From Gnetum montanum (lineage: Eukaryota > Streptophyta > Gnetopsida > Gnetales > Gnetaceae): DNA of 64,000 nt. Below, piece by piece: positions 21,856 to 33,020 of this stretch. Position numbers and translations under genes: made by a program. The first letter of the stretch is position 1; each line of letters starts with the position of its first letter. Under the pieces are notes generated by a model that was not told the origin of the DNA, ran no database searches, and worked only from the letters and a program-made list of their open reading frames with translations. The stretch lies in contig MNCI01010839.1 of assembly GCA_015680685.1 (NCBI GenBank), forward strand, positions 821,787 to 885,786, written 5' to 3'.

Positions 21856-21868
21856 CCTGAGCTTGTAC

Positions 21869-24800
21869 TCAAATGTGAAAAAACTTTAGGAACAAGTGAT
21901 TGGTTGGATTGGCAAATTCATTTCCTTCCATATCGGCTAGCTTGAATGCTCCGTTGTCAAACGCTTTAGTGACCAGTTGGCTAAGAATTTATCCGGGTGT
22001 TCCCGAACAGCTTTGAGCACAAGGTCACCTTCTTTGATAGGGCGCTTGTTGATGTCATGTCGATGTCATTGCCATTGTTGTTTTTGATACCATTCGATCT
22101 GATTGAGGGTGCGCACACGTTCTTCCTCCACCGAGTCAAGATCAATGATGCGTAGATCATTGTTTTGCCCGTCATCGAGGAGCCCCGAAAGTGTTATCCT
22201 TAATGATGGTACCTGTAATTTCAAAGGTAAAACAACTTCTGAACCATAAACAAGACTATATGATGTCTTACCTGTCGAAGTTTGGTGCATAGTACGGTAT
22301 GCCCACAATGTGTATGTCAATTGCTCGTGCCATTTTCTTTTGCTCTGGGTAAGCATTTTCTTAAGCATTGTAATAATTGTCTTGTTTGTTGCTTCTGCTT
22401 GTCCATTGCTCTGGGGATAGTAAGGCGATGAAAACAAGTGTTTGATCCCTAAATCTTCACAAAAGGTTTTGGTTTCGGCACTGCTAAATTGTGGCCCGTT
22501 GTCAGTGATGATTGTCATGGGAATGCCAAAGCGAGTTACAATGTTTTCGAGAATGAAATTGCATACCTGTTTGGATGTAGTTTTTCGAAGGGGAGCAGCT
22601 TCTAACCACTTCATGAAGTATTCTGTTGCGGTTATAATGAAACTATGGGCCACGGAAGATAAGGGGGTTATCTGGCCAGTGAGGTCCAACCCTCACTTTT
22701 GAAAGGGCCATGTGATTTGTGTTGTATGCAACTCATTCGGTGGGACATGTATTAGATTGCTGTGTTTTTGACAAGTACTACATGTTTTGACTTTGGTGAG
22801 ACAGTCATATTCCATGTGTGGCCAATAATAGACCAAGCGTCTGATCTTCGTTGCCATGGCTTTCGGTGCTATGTTTCCTCCGCATAGTCCCTCATGTACC
22901 TGTTCAATAATAGTTTGGGCATTGGCACTACTAACGCATGTTAGCAATATGCCTTCATAGGATCGATGACACAGTGTGTCTCCTATTAAGATATACTGCT
23001 TAGAATGTTTCCGCACTGCGTCTTTCTGTGCATTTGTTAGATGTCGTGGTGTTTCTCCGTGTAGAAGGTATTCTTTTATGTCATCGTACCATTCTATCGC
23101 GTGTGTTGAACTAACAGATGCAATCGGAAACATGTCAAGGGTGTCGGTGATTGGTTTAGCACAACTGGTTATGGAGCTTGGCAACGTGTGGAACATGTTT
23201 GGCGATATGTTTAATGCTAATGTGGCTAACGCGTCTGCGATGGTGTTATCATTTCTAGAGACGTGTTGCACATCGATGTTTTCGAATCACCTCATTAGGT
23301 GTTTTGCCAAGTCATAGTATGGTTGTAAATGTTGGGCTTTGCATGTATAGACGTCTGTGACTTGATTTATGACCAGTTGTGAGTCTCCTCTGACTACAAG
23401 CCGTGTGATGTTTAAAGCCAAAGCTGCCGTGAGACCTCTAAGGAGACCTTCATACTCTGCTATGTTGTTGGTGCAGTGAAAGTTGAAACGATAGGCAAAG
23501 GGTCAAATCTCCCCAGAGGGATAGGTGATGACAGCGGTTGCGCTTCCTCCTCGAGAGGTAGATGCTCCATCAAAGTTTACAATAGCATCGTAGTTGTCGG
23601 GCACTATGTCTATGGTGCTTATATTCTTATCTGGGAACTCTAGGTCTATAGTCGCTTGGTCGCGTGTTGGTGATGTTGCCATTTGATTTATTATAGCTTG
23701 ACCCTTAATTGATGATTGCGCTACGTAATACAGGTCAAACTTGGCTTTCATGGCTTTCCACCAGGCTATTTGACTTGTTTCATAAATATTCCTTGTTATG
23801 GCTCTTAGTACATTGTCCTTGCAAATTATGTAAACCTAGTTACAGAAGAGGTAATGTTGCCATTTTCTTAAAGAAAAGACCAAAGCTAAACATGACTTCT
23901 CCATGTCGTTGTACCTTTTCTCGTGGGCAACTAATGCGTGGCTCAAGTAATACATAGGGGCTTCAGTTCCATCATCTCGTTTCTGACAAAGCATAGACGC
24001 AATGGATGAATCCGAACTAGCGAGGTAGATGTAGAATGGTTTATCGTTTTGAGGTGGATAAACTGTGGGTAAATGGGCAAGTGCCATTTTAATGTCATCC
24101 AATGCTTGTTGACATTGCGGAGTCCATTCAAAATGTACATTCTTGCGTAACAGGTGGTTCATAGGTTTTAGTTTGTCTGTCAGTTTTTCTATGAAGCGCC
24201 TGATAAACTATAATCTGCCTTGTAGACCTCGAAGTTCGGTAAGATTACCTGGTGGTTTCAGGTTCATTATGGCCTTAACCTTATCGGGGTCCACTCGTAT
24301 CCCTGCTTCTGATGATATAAATCCAAGCATTTTTCCTGTTTTGACACTGAAGACACATTTTTTCGAGTTGAGTCTCAATTCGTACTTCAAACAACGTTTT
24401 AAGACTAAGTCGAGATCTTGTACATGTTGTTCCTCTATTTTTGACTTAACCACAATGTCATCCACGTAGTTGTTGAGTGAGTGTAATATGTAATCGCTAA
24501 AGATAAATGTCATCGCTCTTTGATACATGGCCCCAGCGTTCTTGAGACCAAAGGACATCATTGTGTAACAAAAGGTTCCCCATGGTGTCATAAAGGTTGT
24601 CCGAAGCTGATGCTTCGAGTTGATTCATATTCGATTGTATCCCAAGAAGCCATCCATAAAAGATAATAATGCGTGCCCAGCAGTTGAGTCAACGAGTTGA
24701 TCAATGCTGGGTAATGGAAAATCATCCTTTATGGTCGCTACATTCAAATCCCGGAAGTCAATGCACAAATGAATGCTTCCGTTCTTCTTCGGAACAATGA

Positions 24801-25329
24801 CCATGTTAGACACCCACTCGTCATAATCGACAGCCCAAATGAAACTAGCTTGATAAAGCTTGGTGATCTCACTACGAACTGCTAATGCCACCTCGGGTTT
24901 AACCTTTCGTGCTTTTTGTTTTATTGGTCTCAACTTTGGGTCAAGGATAATATTATGTTGGACAATTCGGGGGTCTAGCCCAGGCATGTCTGTGTAGGAC
25001 CAAGCGAATTATTTTATGTTTTCCCTAAGCACGTTCTCAATGTATTTGGCTAATGGCGGTTGTAATAAGGTGCTCAATTTTAAAATTTTAGTTTCCCCAT
25101 CGGGCATGACGATGGGAGTTTCAGCCAACGGGTCTTCAGTGATATTCTCGGCCTCTATGTCAAGGAATTTTGTCATGTCTTTGTAATCGTCTGTTATTTG
25201 CTATGTTGAGGCTATGACTGCATCATTCATCGGTGAACTTGAGTTGATGAGGTTTATGTTAATTTCTCTTGTAATTTTGCCGTATGGTCCGTCAATGATT
25301 AACGGTGCGGTTAAATGCTGGCAGTCCAT
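21869..25329 (-). pseudogene. pol: A2 pol: RT, RNase H, second RNase H, integrase
   Basis: A single frame runs from the ATG at 25329 to the integrase tail, broken by stops and by a small deletion near 21950 that shifts the last about 30 codons. RT: LSFMDGF (about 24640) and YVDDIVV (about 24465), both catalytic motifs kept. First RNase H (24100-23700) is degenerate (YLASSD). A second RNase H (about 23590-23290) has NFDGAST, NIAEYEGL and VRGDS, the acquired domain typical of the Tat lineage. Integrase (23271-21869): the zinc finger has CGGNIA where B has CGGHVA (His lost) but keeps CSTCQ; the catalytic D, D, E are present (DLTGQI, TDNGPQFSS, NGQAEATNK). The C-terminus carries GAFKLAD...NPTNH. 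Protease is not here but at the end of gag-pro. Confidence 0.9.
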
Positions 25330-25444
25330 TGAGCTCGCTCCTGCCAATAAACTGAGAGCTGAATAAGCAAAGGGGTATCGTTATGTGTCTTTTGATGATT
25401 TTAAACTATGTGTAAATGTATAACGATGGATTACCGTCACACCA

Positions 25445-25570
25445 GGACATATGGCAGTTTAAGGCCTTACCGGGCCATAAGCGGTAGTTTAACGCCTTAC
25501 TGGGCGTTGAGTGGCAGTTTAATGCCTTACCGGGCATTGAGTGGTAGTTTAATGCCTTACCAGGCGTAAA
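25445..25570 (+). repeat. 30-bp tandem hairpin array, A2 (between aORF and pol)
   Basis: Four units with an exact 30-bp period (stems start at 25463, 25493, 25523 and 25553). The loops are TTACCG, TTACTG, TTACCG and TTACCA. The 4-bp stems are GGCC/GGCC, CGCC/GGCG, TGCC/GGCA and TGCC/GGCG, so the outer pair is G-C, C-G, T-A and T-G while pairing is kept. Confidence 0.88.
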
Positions 25571-25779
25571 CATCTAGAATGGGGTCCATGGGGGAACCAG
25601 GATGTAGTAATTTCTATTTTTATATTTTATATATTTTTTTCCTAGGCAAATTTTAGCGAAAAATGAGCAAAAAAGGCACAAAATGACAACAAGGGAACAA
25701 CAGCAGCGTAAGCGGCGACGGCGGCGTCATCGGAGCATTATAAAAAGGGGGGGTTTCATTTGTTTCTTACTTTGAATCA

Positions 25780-26835
25780 TGAGCGTAAGCGACAGAGCGT
25801 AAACTATTAAAGCGTAAGCATAAACTGTTAAAGCGTAAGCGTAGACGATCGCGCCTGGTGTAAGCGTAAACTTGCTCATGAGCGTAGACACCGAAGAGTA
25901 ACCCTTAGTGTAGACGCCTGACTTTAAACCCCAGCATAGACGTGGAGTGTAGAGTTTTCAGGCACCAGCGTAGATAGTTCTCTTCTTCAGTGTAAACTTA
26001 TGCAATCAGCATGAAGGAGGCCGAGATGGGCAAAGGAAAAGAAGTGGAAGGCCAGGGTAGGAAGGGTCCCGACTTGACCTTTGCGGAGGAGACTGAAACC
26101 ATGCTGTAGTGCCTGCCCTAGCCAAGGATCCCATCATGGCCTATGACTTCCCATAGGTAGGATCTAATCCCTACCTATGTTATTATTTCCTTGCTTCTCT
26201 TTTTTTAGCGTAGACAGTCTTGGCGTATACGCCGAGCGCAAAGGGTTTGCAGCGTAGAGGGTTTTCGGCGTATACGCCAAGCGTGACTTCATAGCGTAAA
26301 TTTGGTTTAGCGTAGACTGTCAGGGTGTAATTAGTTTTATCAGCGTAAGCATTTTTTCTGTACTATTATGTTAGCGTAAGCCACAGCGTCATGAGTTCTC
26401 TATGTGCGAAGTTTTGTCAGCGTGATTTGTTTGTTCTATCAGCGTAGATTCTATTTACTGTGATGGCATATACGTCGAGGGTTTGTTCAGCGTATACGCT
26501 GTGCGTACGCAGTTTCCTTCACAGCGTAGAATTATTTTTGATGTTTCTGGTGTAAACTTGTTTGCTTAGTGCCGACATAGACTGTTTACGCTGAAAGAGA
26601 ACTTGGGCGTATACACTGAGGGTTTCTTCGGCGTATGCGCTGAGCGTAAAATAGTTCATTGTCGGCGTATACATTGAGGGTTTCTTCGGCATATACGCTG
26701 GGCATAAAATTGTTCATTGTCGGCGTATACGCTGAGTTAAGAAGCGTATTGCGCTAAGTGTAAACAGTTTTGCTAGCATATACGCTGGTTTATGGGGCGT
26801 ATACGCTGAGTGTAAACAGTTGGTAAAATTATTGT
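25780..26835. repeat. GCGTA-motif array around aORF exon 1, A2
   Basis: Many GCGTAAAC, GCGTAGAC and GCGTATACGC units run through the 5' region and intron 1 of the aORF, as in A1 at 545-1435. The array stops about 75 bp before the B insertion point. Confidence 0.8.
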
Positions 26836-26902
26836 TTTTAGATTTGTCGATTCATGACGTAAACCCTCGCTGTTCGGGCTGTTTCGAAGCATGGCTAATT
26901 TT

Positions 26903-26907
26903 ATCGT
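26903..26907. repeat. Target site duplication of B, left
   Basis: ATCGT directly before the B LTR; identical to 44267-44271. Confidence 0.93.
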
Positions 26908-27069
26908 TGAAACACCCTGAAAATTGTGAGTCGGCCTCAGGCGAAGATTCTCGATTCAAACACAAGTACATGACAGAATTCCAGAAAGAAGAACAAGGCA
27001 GGGCAAAGCAAAGAGGCGCACGGCATCAAGACTTTGGTTTCCCTGCGCAGACTTGTTATCTTACTATGT

Positions 27070-27480
27070 TTCTTGTCTTTACGCTATAGTACGCAAGGTA
27101 GCGTAATGACGCTCAATGTAACATAGTTTGACGTTAGAAGGCGGTTTACTTCAGCAGATTTAGCGAAGCCTAAGGCCTAAGCAGTGTGATATGCGACCTC
27201 TCGTGTATTCTGCTAAGCCTTTTGTCCAAGGGCAGATTTAAGCTCTATTACGCAAGGCAGCGTAACGAGCTTCGGAAATGACAAAAGGATCCAAAGGAAG
27301 CGCAACAGGTCAAGTTACACTCGTTACGCAATGCAGCGTACGCAGCGTAACCCATCGCCAAGTTAATCATTGTTTACACTTCATTACGCTGGGCAGTGTA
27401 AACCAACGTAAAGCAGCTTGAGTCCCTTGTTTGTGTGCTTTATTATGCTCTCGCACGCGACGCAATGCGTACAAGCGTAA
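27070..27480. promoter_or_regulatory. U3 inverted-repeat cluster, B 5' LTR
   Basis: Several sites pair TTACGC or TACGC with GCGTAA or GCGTA across about six bases: TACGCAAGGTAGCGTA (27090), TTACGCAAGGCAGCGTAA (27249), TTACGCAATGCAGCGTA (27326), TTACGCTGGGCAGTGTAA (27384). They lie upstream of the TATA box and are repeated in the 3' LTR. The half-site GCGTA is the same as in element A. Confidence 0.6.
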
Positions 27481-27661
27481 TGTAGCACAAAATCAACTGA
27501 GACATGCCCAATCCTCATTCGTCATCCATATGCACAATATGCAGATGCGTGTATTGTGTGTAGTCACGAATTTCAATACAAGGACAGTCAAGTCAATGAT
27601 CTTTTGAAGGGTTTGAAACACGTGTCATCACAGCCGTGCCTTCTCCATGTATTGTTAAACC

Positions 27662-27669
27662 TATAAATA
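27662..27669 (+). promoter_or_regulatory. TATA box of B 5' LTR
   Basis: TATAAATA, conserved at 43478-43485 in the 3' LTR, followed about 40 bp later by a purine-rich GA repeat. Confidence 0.65.
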
Positions 27670-27706
27670 GCCCAGTTGGTGAAGAAAAACGGGGACACAG
27701 GGACAC

Positions 27707-27731
27707 AGAGAGAGAGAGAGAGAGAGAGAGG
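27707..27731 (+). repeat. (GA)n microsatellite in B LTR
   Basis: A run of about 12 AG units near the likely transcription start. The 3' LTR has a shorter run (about 43525-43542), so it has changed length since insertion. Confidence 0.8.
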
Positions 27732-28458
27732 GAAGCATTTTCTCTGGCAATCATTTGACAGCACTATCTTTCCACAGAGACAGGAAACATTTTTGCTTGA
27801 GCATTGGCAGTAGGAGTGATTACCTCTTTAGCGAAGACACAACTTTCTCCATTGGTGATCGTCGGCAGTTTCGAGCAAAGACTACCTAAGGCAAAAAGAG
27901 TAGATCAGAGATCAATAGATCATCTGGTGTGGTTTGTGAGTTTCTATCGATCAGAAATAGTTGATCAATATACGTTAGAACTTGGCCTTCCTTGCATCCC
28001 ATCTCTGGCCTACGAGGTAGATCAGACTCCATTCTGTATTTCTGCTTAGACAGTTTTCTTGTTATTTTGTGTTTTCTTCACACAAAACAATCGAGGTCTC
28101 CCCAGTGTAACTGGAATATACAAAATACTCATTTTTCTGGGTTAAACCATAGATCTTGCAATCACGCATTTTTCTCGTGTCTGATTCCTTTTATCGTGTT
28201 AGCATTATCATCGTTATAATTCATCTGCATTGTTTTTCTCTCATTTTGCGACCCGTTGAATCAAATCATTCCACGCAACATTCATAATCCTCATCGGTTT
28301 ACTGATTTAGTGAGCCCCTATATGATCGACAAGACCGTTCAGGGCACTACGGATTCATTTTCTCCAGCATAGCCCTCACACGGATCTGTGGTTAAGACTG
28401 TATACACGGATTTTGTTGGGTATTCCAGCTGCCGACATTTTCCGTCGTTACAGTTTTC

Positions 28459-28477
28459 TAGCGCTAGAAGGAGGGCC
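28459..28477 (+). other. Primer binding site, B
   Basis: TAGCGCTAGAAGGAGGGCC, six bases after the LTR end. It differs from the A site only by G to A in the leading TGG. Confidence 0.75.
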
Positions 28478-28713
28478 CAGGCTCCGATTTGTATTTTTTT
28501 TACAGGTAGCTATGTTAGCGATCTATACCCACGTTGCCAAAAACGTGAACGTAACACCCCTAGGGAAGTTTACGAAAGTTCGTGTGGTGTAGATCGGTTA
28601 CTTTAACGATTCTTTTGGAATCCTACAGGGTAGAAAGCCTAAACACGATCTTTGTTGCCTATCGTTTCTTCTCTTAGATCCAGTCATTTATTGTCAACCA
28701 ATCTACTTGATCA

Positions 28714-31700
28714 ATGGATCCATCTTACACAACCACAATCGCCATGATCACCGTTGACTTGGGTGCCACATCTGTGAACCCTATCACTGTCACCAGGCCA
28801 TCTCCTAGTGCAGCAGGACCTCAGGGACCATCGCGTCAGTCATTGAGGTTACAGGGCAAAGACCCAATATTTACTGTCGTGACCCCTTAGGAATACAACT
28901 TTATCTGCGTCAAGATCTAGGTGAAGCTTGCCCTTAGCCGAGCTAAAATCGAGGCGAAGTGAAATTTTGAGATGATCCATCGAGGTGGCCAAGATTTCAC
29001 CCCAACAGCCTATGACATCATCCCTTTAATAGACCAGCAACATGAAATTATAACACAGTTGGTCATGGCTAAGAGCCAAGTTGCACGGGCTATGACGGAA
29101 CCCTAGAATCGGGAGGAAGAAGATGATGAGTTTGCAGCCCAGTCTGAGCATTCATATCACACTCTTAGTCCCCATACTTACATCAACCCATTATTCCCCT
29201 TTAACGGAGAGGCCACCTCACTAAATCCAGCCATGACCACACAGACGCACATCCCTATCATTCCGCAAGGCACTGCGCAACCATCTGGGCTACAAGTGCA
29301 AATACCCCACAACAACATGGGGGCGGTTTCATCGCCACATGTACTCAGCATTCCGGCGGTGGTTCCGGCATCCACCGTGCCCCATTTCATCCTACAGATC
29401 CAACCCCAAAACAAATCCACAACTCGTCCAATGCAGACCTTATCGCTGCCGCCCCCTCCAACCCAGCAGATCACAGCTGTCATGCAGCCACAGATACCTA
29501 TCCAACAGCCTGCCGCGAGTCAGTGGACCTACACCGCGGCACAATATAACCAGTCTGCGGTGTACGGTGTGCAACCCTCGGTGGCACCCACAATGCAAAT
29601 TCCGTAGGTGATCCCGCAATATCCCTATCTTTATCCCGCGCAGCCGACGGCGGCTAATCTCTCTTCCCAAACAGGTGGATGGTGGTCTTCACAGGTACCC
29701 CTGCCTGCAGGGATCCCCGCCCCACCATCTATCGGCCAAACCATCCCACCATTTCCACTGTCTGGCCCTATTTTCCTAGGTCAGCCCCCTGCTCCTCCGG
29801 CACAGACACCTCTAGCAACAGGTCTGGATCAAGCCTTTCTACTTATTCAAACCCTCACCAAGGAGGTTAGGCATCTTAAGGCCGCTGGCTTAGACACTGT
29901 ACAGATCATGGACTTTTACCAAGATGATCCCATTAGTTCAGCGGTCCCCATGTTGTCGTTGCCACTAGGGATGTCCTTACCTCATTTTACCAAGTATAAT
30001 GGGGAGGGGGATCCTAACGCTCATTTAGTCACCTTTAGATCTGAATCCTTATTGCTACAACAGTGGCCTCACACGATTATCCGTGTCTTTGCTATGTCTT
30101 TGATAGGGAAAGCTCTAGATTGGTATCGGGCCCTCCCACACTCATCCATTTCAACCTTGGAAGAGCTTCTAACATAATTCGTGACTCGCTTTAAATAAAA
30201 CTTAAAGCCGAAATTCACATTAGATCAACTTATGGGAGTGAAACAAGATCCTCTCGAACCAGTCTAGAAGTTCATACAGTGCTGGAATGCTACTTTGAAT
30301 GAAATCCATGAGCCAATCGCAAACTCACATTTGCTGGCCATCTTCAAAGGAGCATTCAATGACTTTATTAAGTCAAAGTTGTATTATCTTTCCCCCAACT
30401 CCTTACATCAGGCCTTTGCTCAAATTAGAAGCATCCAAGATGCTACGAAGGCCAGCAAAGACCCGGCATATGTTGCCTACAAGAATGCTCATAATAAGGG
30501 CAAAGACAAAGGTAAAGCGACGACAATGACAGTAGCTACGCTGGCTGAGGGCACAAAGAACAAGAACAAGAAGGCACCCGCAGCGCCTCTTGAGACCACG
30601 GTTAGTGCAGGTAGCACCAGCCAGGACACAGCTGCCCCTGAAGGCCCCCCCAGCCAAAACCAAACTTTGAGCGTAAAGATCGCTCAAAGGATACAGCCTT
30701 GCCTGTAAAACATTCAGAACTGCTGAAACAATTGTTAGGGGCTGGATACATTCAACCCAAAAGGGTATCCGAAGAAGCTCTAAAGCATCACAGACATCAT
30801 TGTGAACTGTTGAAGAATCCTTCTTCAGCCCTGCCTAATGAACCACCAGTTCCGAAATCTTTTAGGCTGGACCGTTTCTGTGACTACAACCAGTTGTGTG
30901 GTTACGACACAGATTACTGCTGGGCATTGAAGGACGACATTCAACGCATGATCGACGAGGGTCATTTGAAACTAGACGGCAGTAGTCCGACGCGTCCAGA
31001 AAACCAAGCATTACACATGTATAAGGATCTGTTGAATGCAAACGACACACCCTATATAATCAATGTGGTGAGTATGGACAGTGAGAGGAAGGCACCACCC
31101 AAACAACCTTTTGTTTTGCATGTACCTACCAACTCACAATAGGGGGGAAACCTTTCATCGATAGCCAGTAGCGTTTCAAGACCACCTTTTATCATTCGTG
31201 CACCTTTTCAGAATTCCACACAGCCACGTAGTAACAGCTAAGCCACGGCCTCATCCGCACCCACGCCTAGGGCACCCTTCATTCTCAGGGTGCCAAAACC
31301 ACCAGGTGTTCCTCTCACGCAGGGGCAGACCTCTAACCAACACCGCCAACCACCACTCGACAAACAAAAGAGAGAGGATACATCTGTTAATGCTACAAAA
31401 GACCACTCTACGCTCGGCTTCCCTAAGCCTAGGCCCCTAGCTTCTGTGCCTTCGCTTGTACCTCAGAGGCAGGATAAAGGTGCAGAAATGCAGCCACCTC
31501 CTCTTGGCAAGAAAAAGAACAACCCCCCGACTGACACCATTCCACCTCGGGAGATTCGTCTCTTGGGAAGAATGGAAGAAGACAAGGGGAACAAACAACC
31601 TAGCCAAGAGAGGAACCTCCTCGACATGTTTACGTAGGTCAAATAGGCTCTGAAGCAAAAAAATACGACGCTGAGCCTATGGTCCGCATGCTAACATCCA

Positions 31701-32464
31701 TATCTGTGGATAAAAGCTTACTAGTGGAGGAAGAAGCGATACACACTGTCATGTTTCCTTCCGAAGCTGAGTAACCTAAGCCTACCTCACTGACCTTTCA
31801 TGATGAGTCCATCAAAGATGATCCTGAGAAAGGTCAGGTGACAACTGAACCCATGTTCATCACCATTCGGGTTGGTCAATATCGAATCCGGAGGGTACAC
31901 GTGGACGACGGTGCAGCTGCAAATGTCATTCCTTATCCCATCATGGATAGGTTGGGTCTGGTCGACCAGATCATTCCCACAACAACAACATGTGTAAATT
32001 CGTTTAATGGAGCAAGGGTTTAGGTCAAGGGGATGGTGTGTATCGAGTTTGTGGCAGGGAATCAATTCCCAACGGACGCCACATTCTTAGTCGTCGAGGA
32101 GATGCCTGGCTTCAACTTGATCCTAGGGAGGTCCCGGTTAGCCCAACTGAGGGAAGTTTCATCACCGATACATCAAGAAATACACCTACCCTACGCAGGG
32201 GGAGAGGTCGTAATACGTGGTGATGAAATCACCCCCAAGACCGTCAACAATGTTGAAGAAGAACAAGGTTCGGAGATAGAAATTTCGGATAATCAGACCA
32301 ATATCCAAATCCCTCAAAAAATCGAAACCAATGATGATAGTCAAGCTTGGGCCAACCTGCCATTTCAGGATGGTGGCATGGAGGAGTCAGACTGTAAAAC
32401 GCTCCGCCCTTACGCAACACTAAACGTAAAGGCCATTAAGAAACAATTGCGAATTAGCGGTTGA
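28714..32464 (+). pseudogene. gag-pro: B gag-protease polyprotein, stops and frameshifts
   Basis: The ATG at 28714 starts a frame paralleling A gag (SLRLQGKDP and DDEFAAQSEH are shared). Internal stops include 28888 and 29605, and there are two frame changes, near 30700 and between 31640 and 31840. Domains: Pro/Gln-rich N-terminus (29230-29830), capsid domain (29980-30450; ALDWYRALP), a Lys-rich linker, a zinc-knuckle-like FCDYNQLCGYDTDYC with the second His replaced by Tyr (about 30877), PFVLHVP-type repeats (31105-31310), and protease with VHVDDGAAANVI (31897) and ILGRSRLAQL (about 32121). Pol is not fused to it; about 5 kb with the aORF intervenes. Confidence 0.85.
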
Positions 32465-32930
32465 GCTCAATGGCATTTACGCGCACTATTATGTTTTTTA
32501 CCAATTATCACTATTTACGCTTAGCAATTCGCTTTTATCCAACACATATTTACGCTATAGAAATTTTCAATGTTTACGCTTGCCATTCCTTATGCTATTT
32601 CATTTCCCTTACGTACGCTACTTACGTCTTCTGATCACTGTAGTCTAATTACGCAAAATGTACATTACCATCAATTACACTCTCTACACTACGCACCAGG
32701 GCTTGCAATGGCCTTAAACTAGCTGTGGCCCGCAATGGCCTAAAACTAGCTTCCAGATTACACAAATTCTCATGACGGCCCGTAATGGCCTAAAACTAGT
32801 GACTTCCCGCCATGGCCTTAAACTAGCAATTTCATTCCGTCACAACATAACTTAGGCAAAATCGTTAACAACTACGCTTACGTTTTGTAGATAAAAACGC
32901 AAATATATATATATATATATATATAACATT
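32465..32930. repeat. TTTACGC repeats, mini-hairpins and (AT)n between B protease and aORF
   Basis: From 32475 to 32690 there are about eight TTTACGC or TTACGC motifs, the complement of GCGTAAA. From 32697 to 32830 there are mini-hairpin units in element-sense orientation: GGCC-CGCAAT-GGCC and GGCC-CGTAAT-GGCC, each followed by TAAAACTAG. A 24-bp AT microsatellite spans about 32903-32926. This is the B counterpart of the arrays at 5005-5350 and 48125-48360. Confidence 0.78.
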
Positions 32931-33020
32931 TAAAATTGTCAGAAAATCTTATAGCTAGTCTTTCAGTCATTCGCATAAACATGGTTGACAACAATCAATG
33001 AAACCACACATAAACCATAA

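Larger units (their letters stand above)
26908..28452 (+). repeat. 5' LTR of B
   Basis: A 1,545-bp LTR, TGAAACACC...TTACA. By eye about 93% identical to the 3' LTR over the first 250 bp, with mostly C/T and G/A differences. U3 holds inverted repeats of TTACGC and GCGTAA; then TATAAATA at 27662, a GA microsatellite, and R/U5. Open frames inside it are shared by both LTRs and are not genes. Confidence 0.93.

Noticed and set aside
29178-29483. Minus-strand open frame within B gag
   Set aside because: It is antisense to the Pro/Gln-rich Gag N-terminus, without any counterpart in A.
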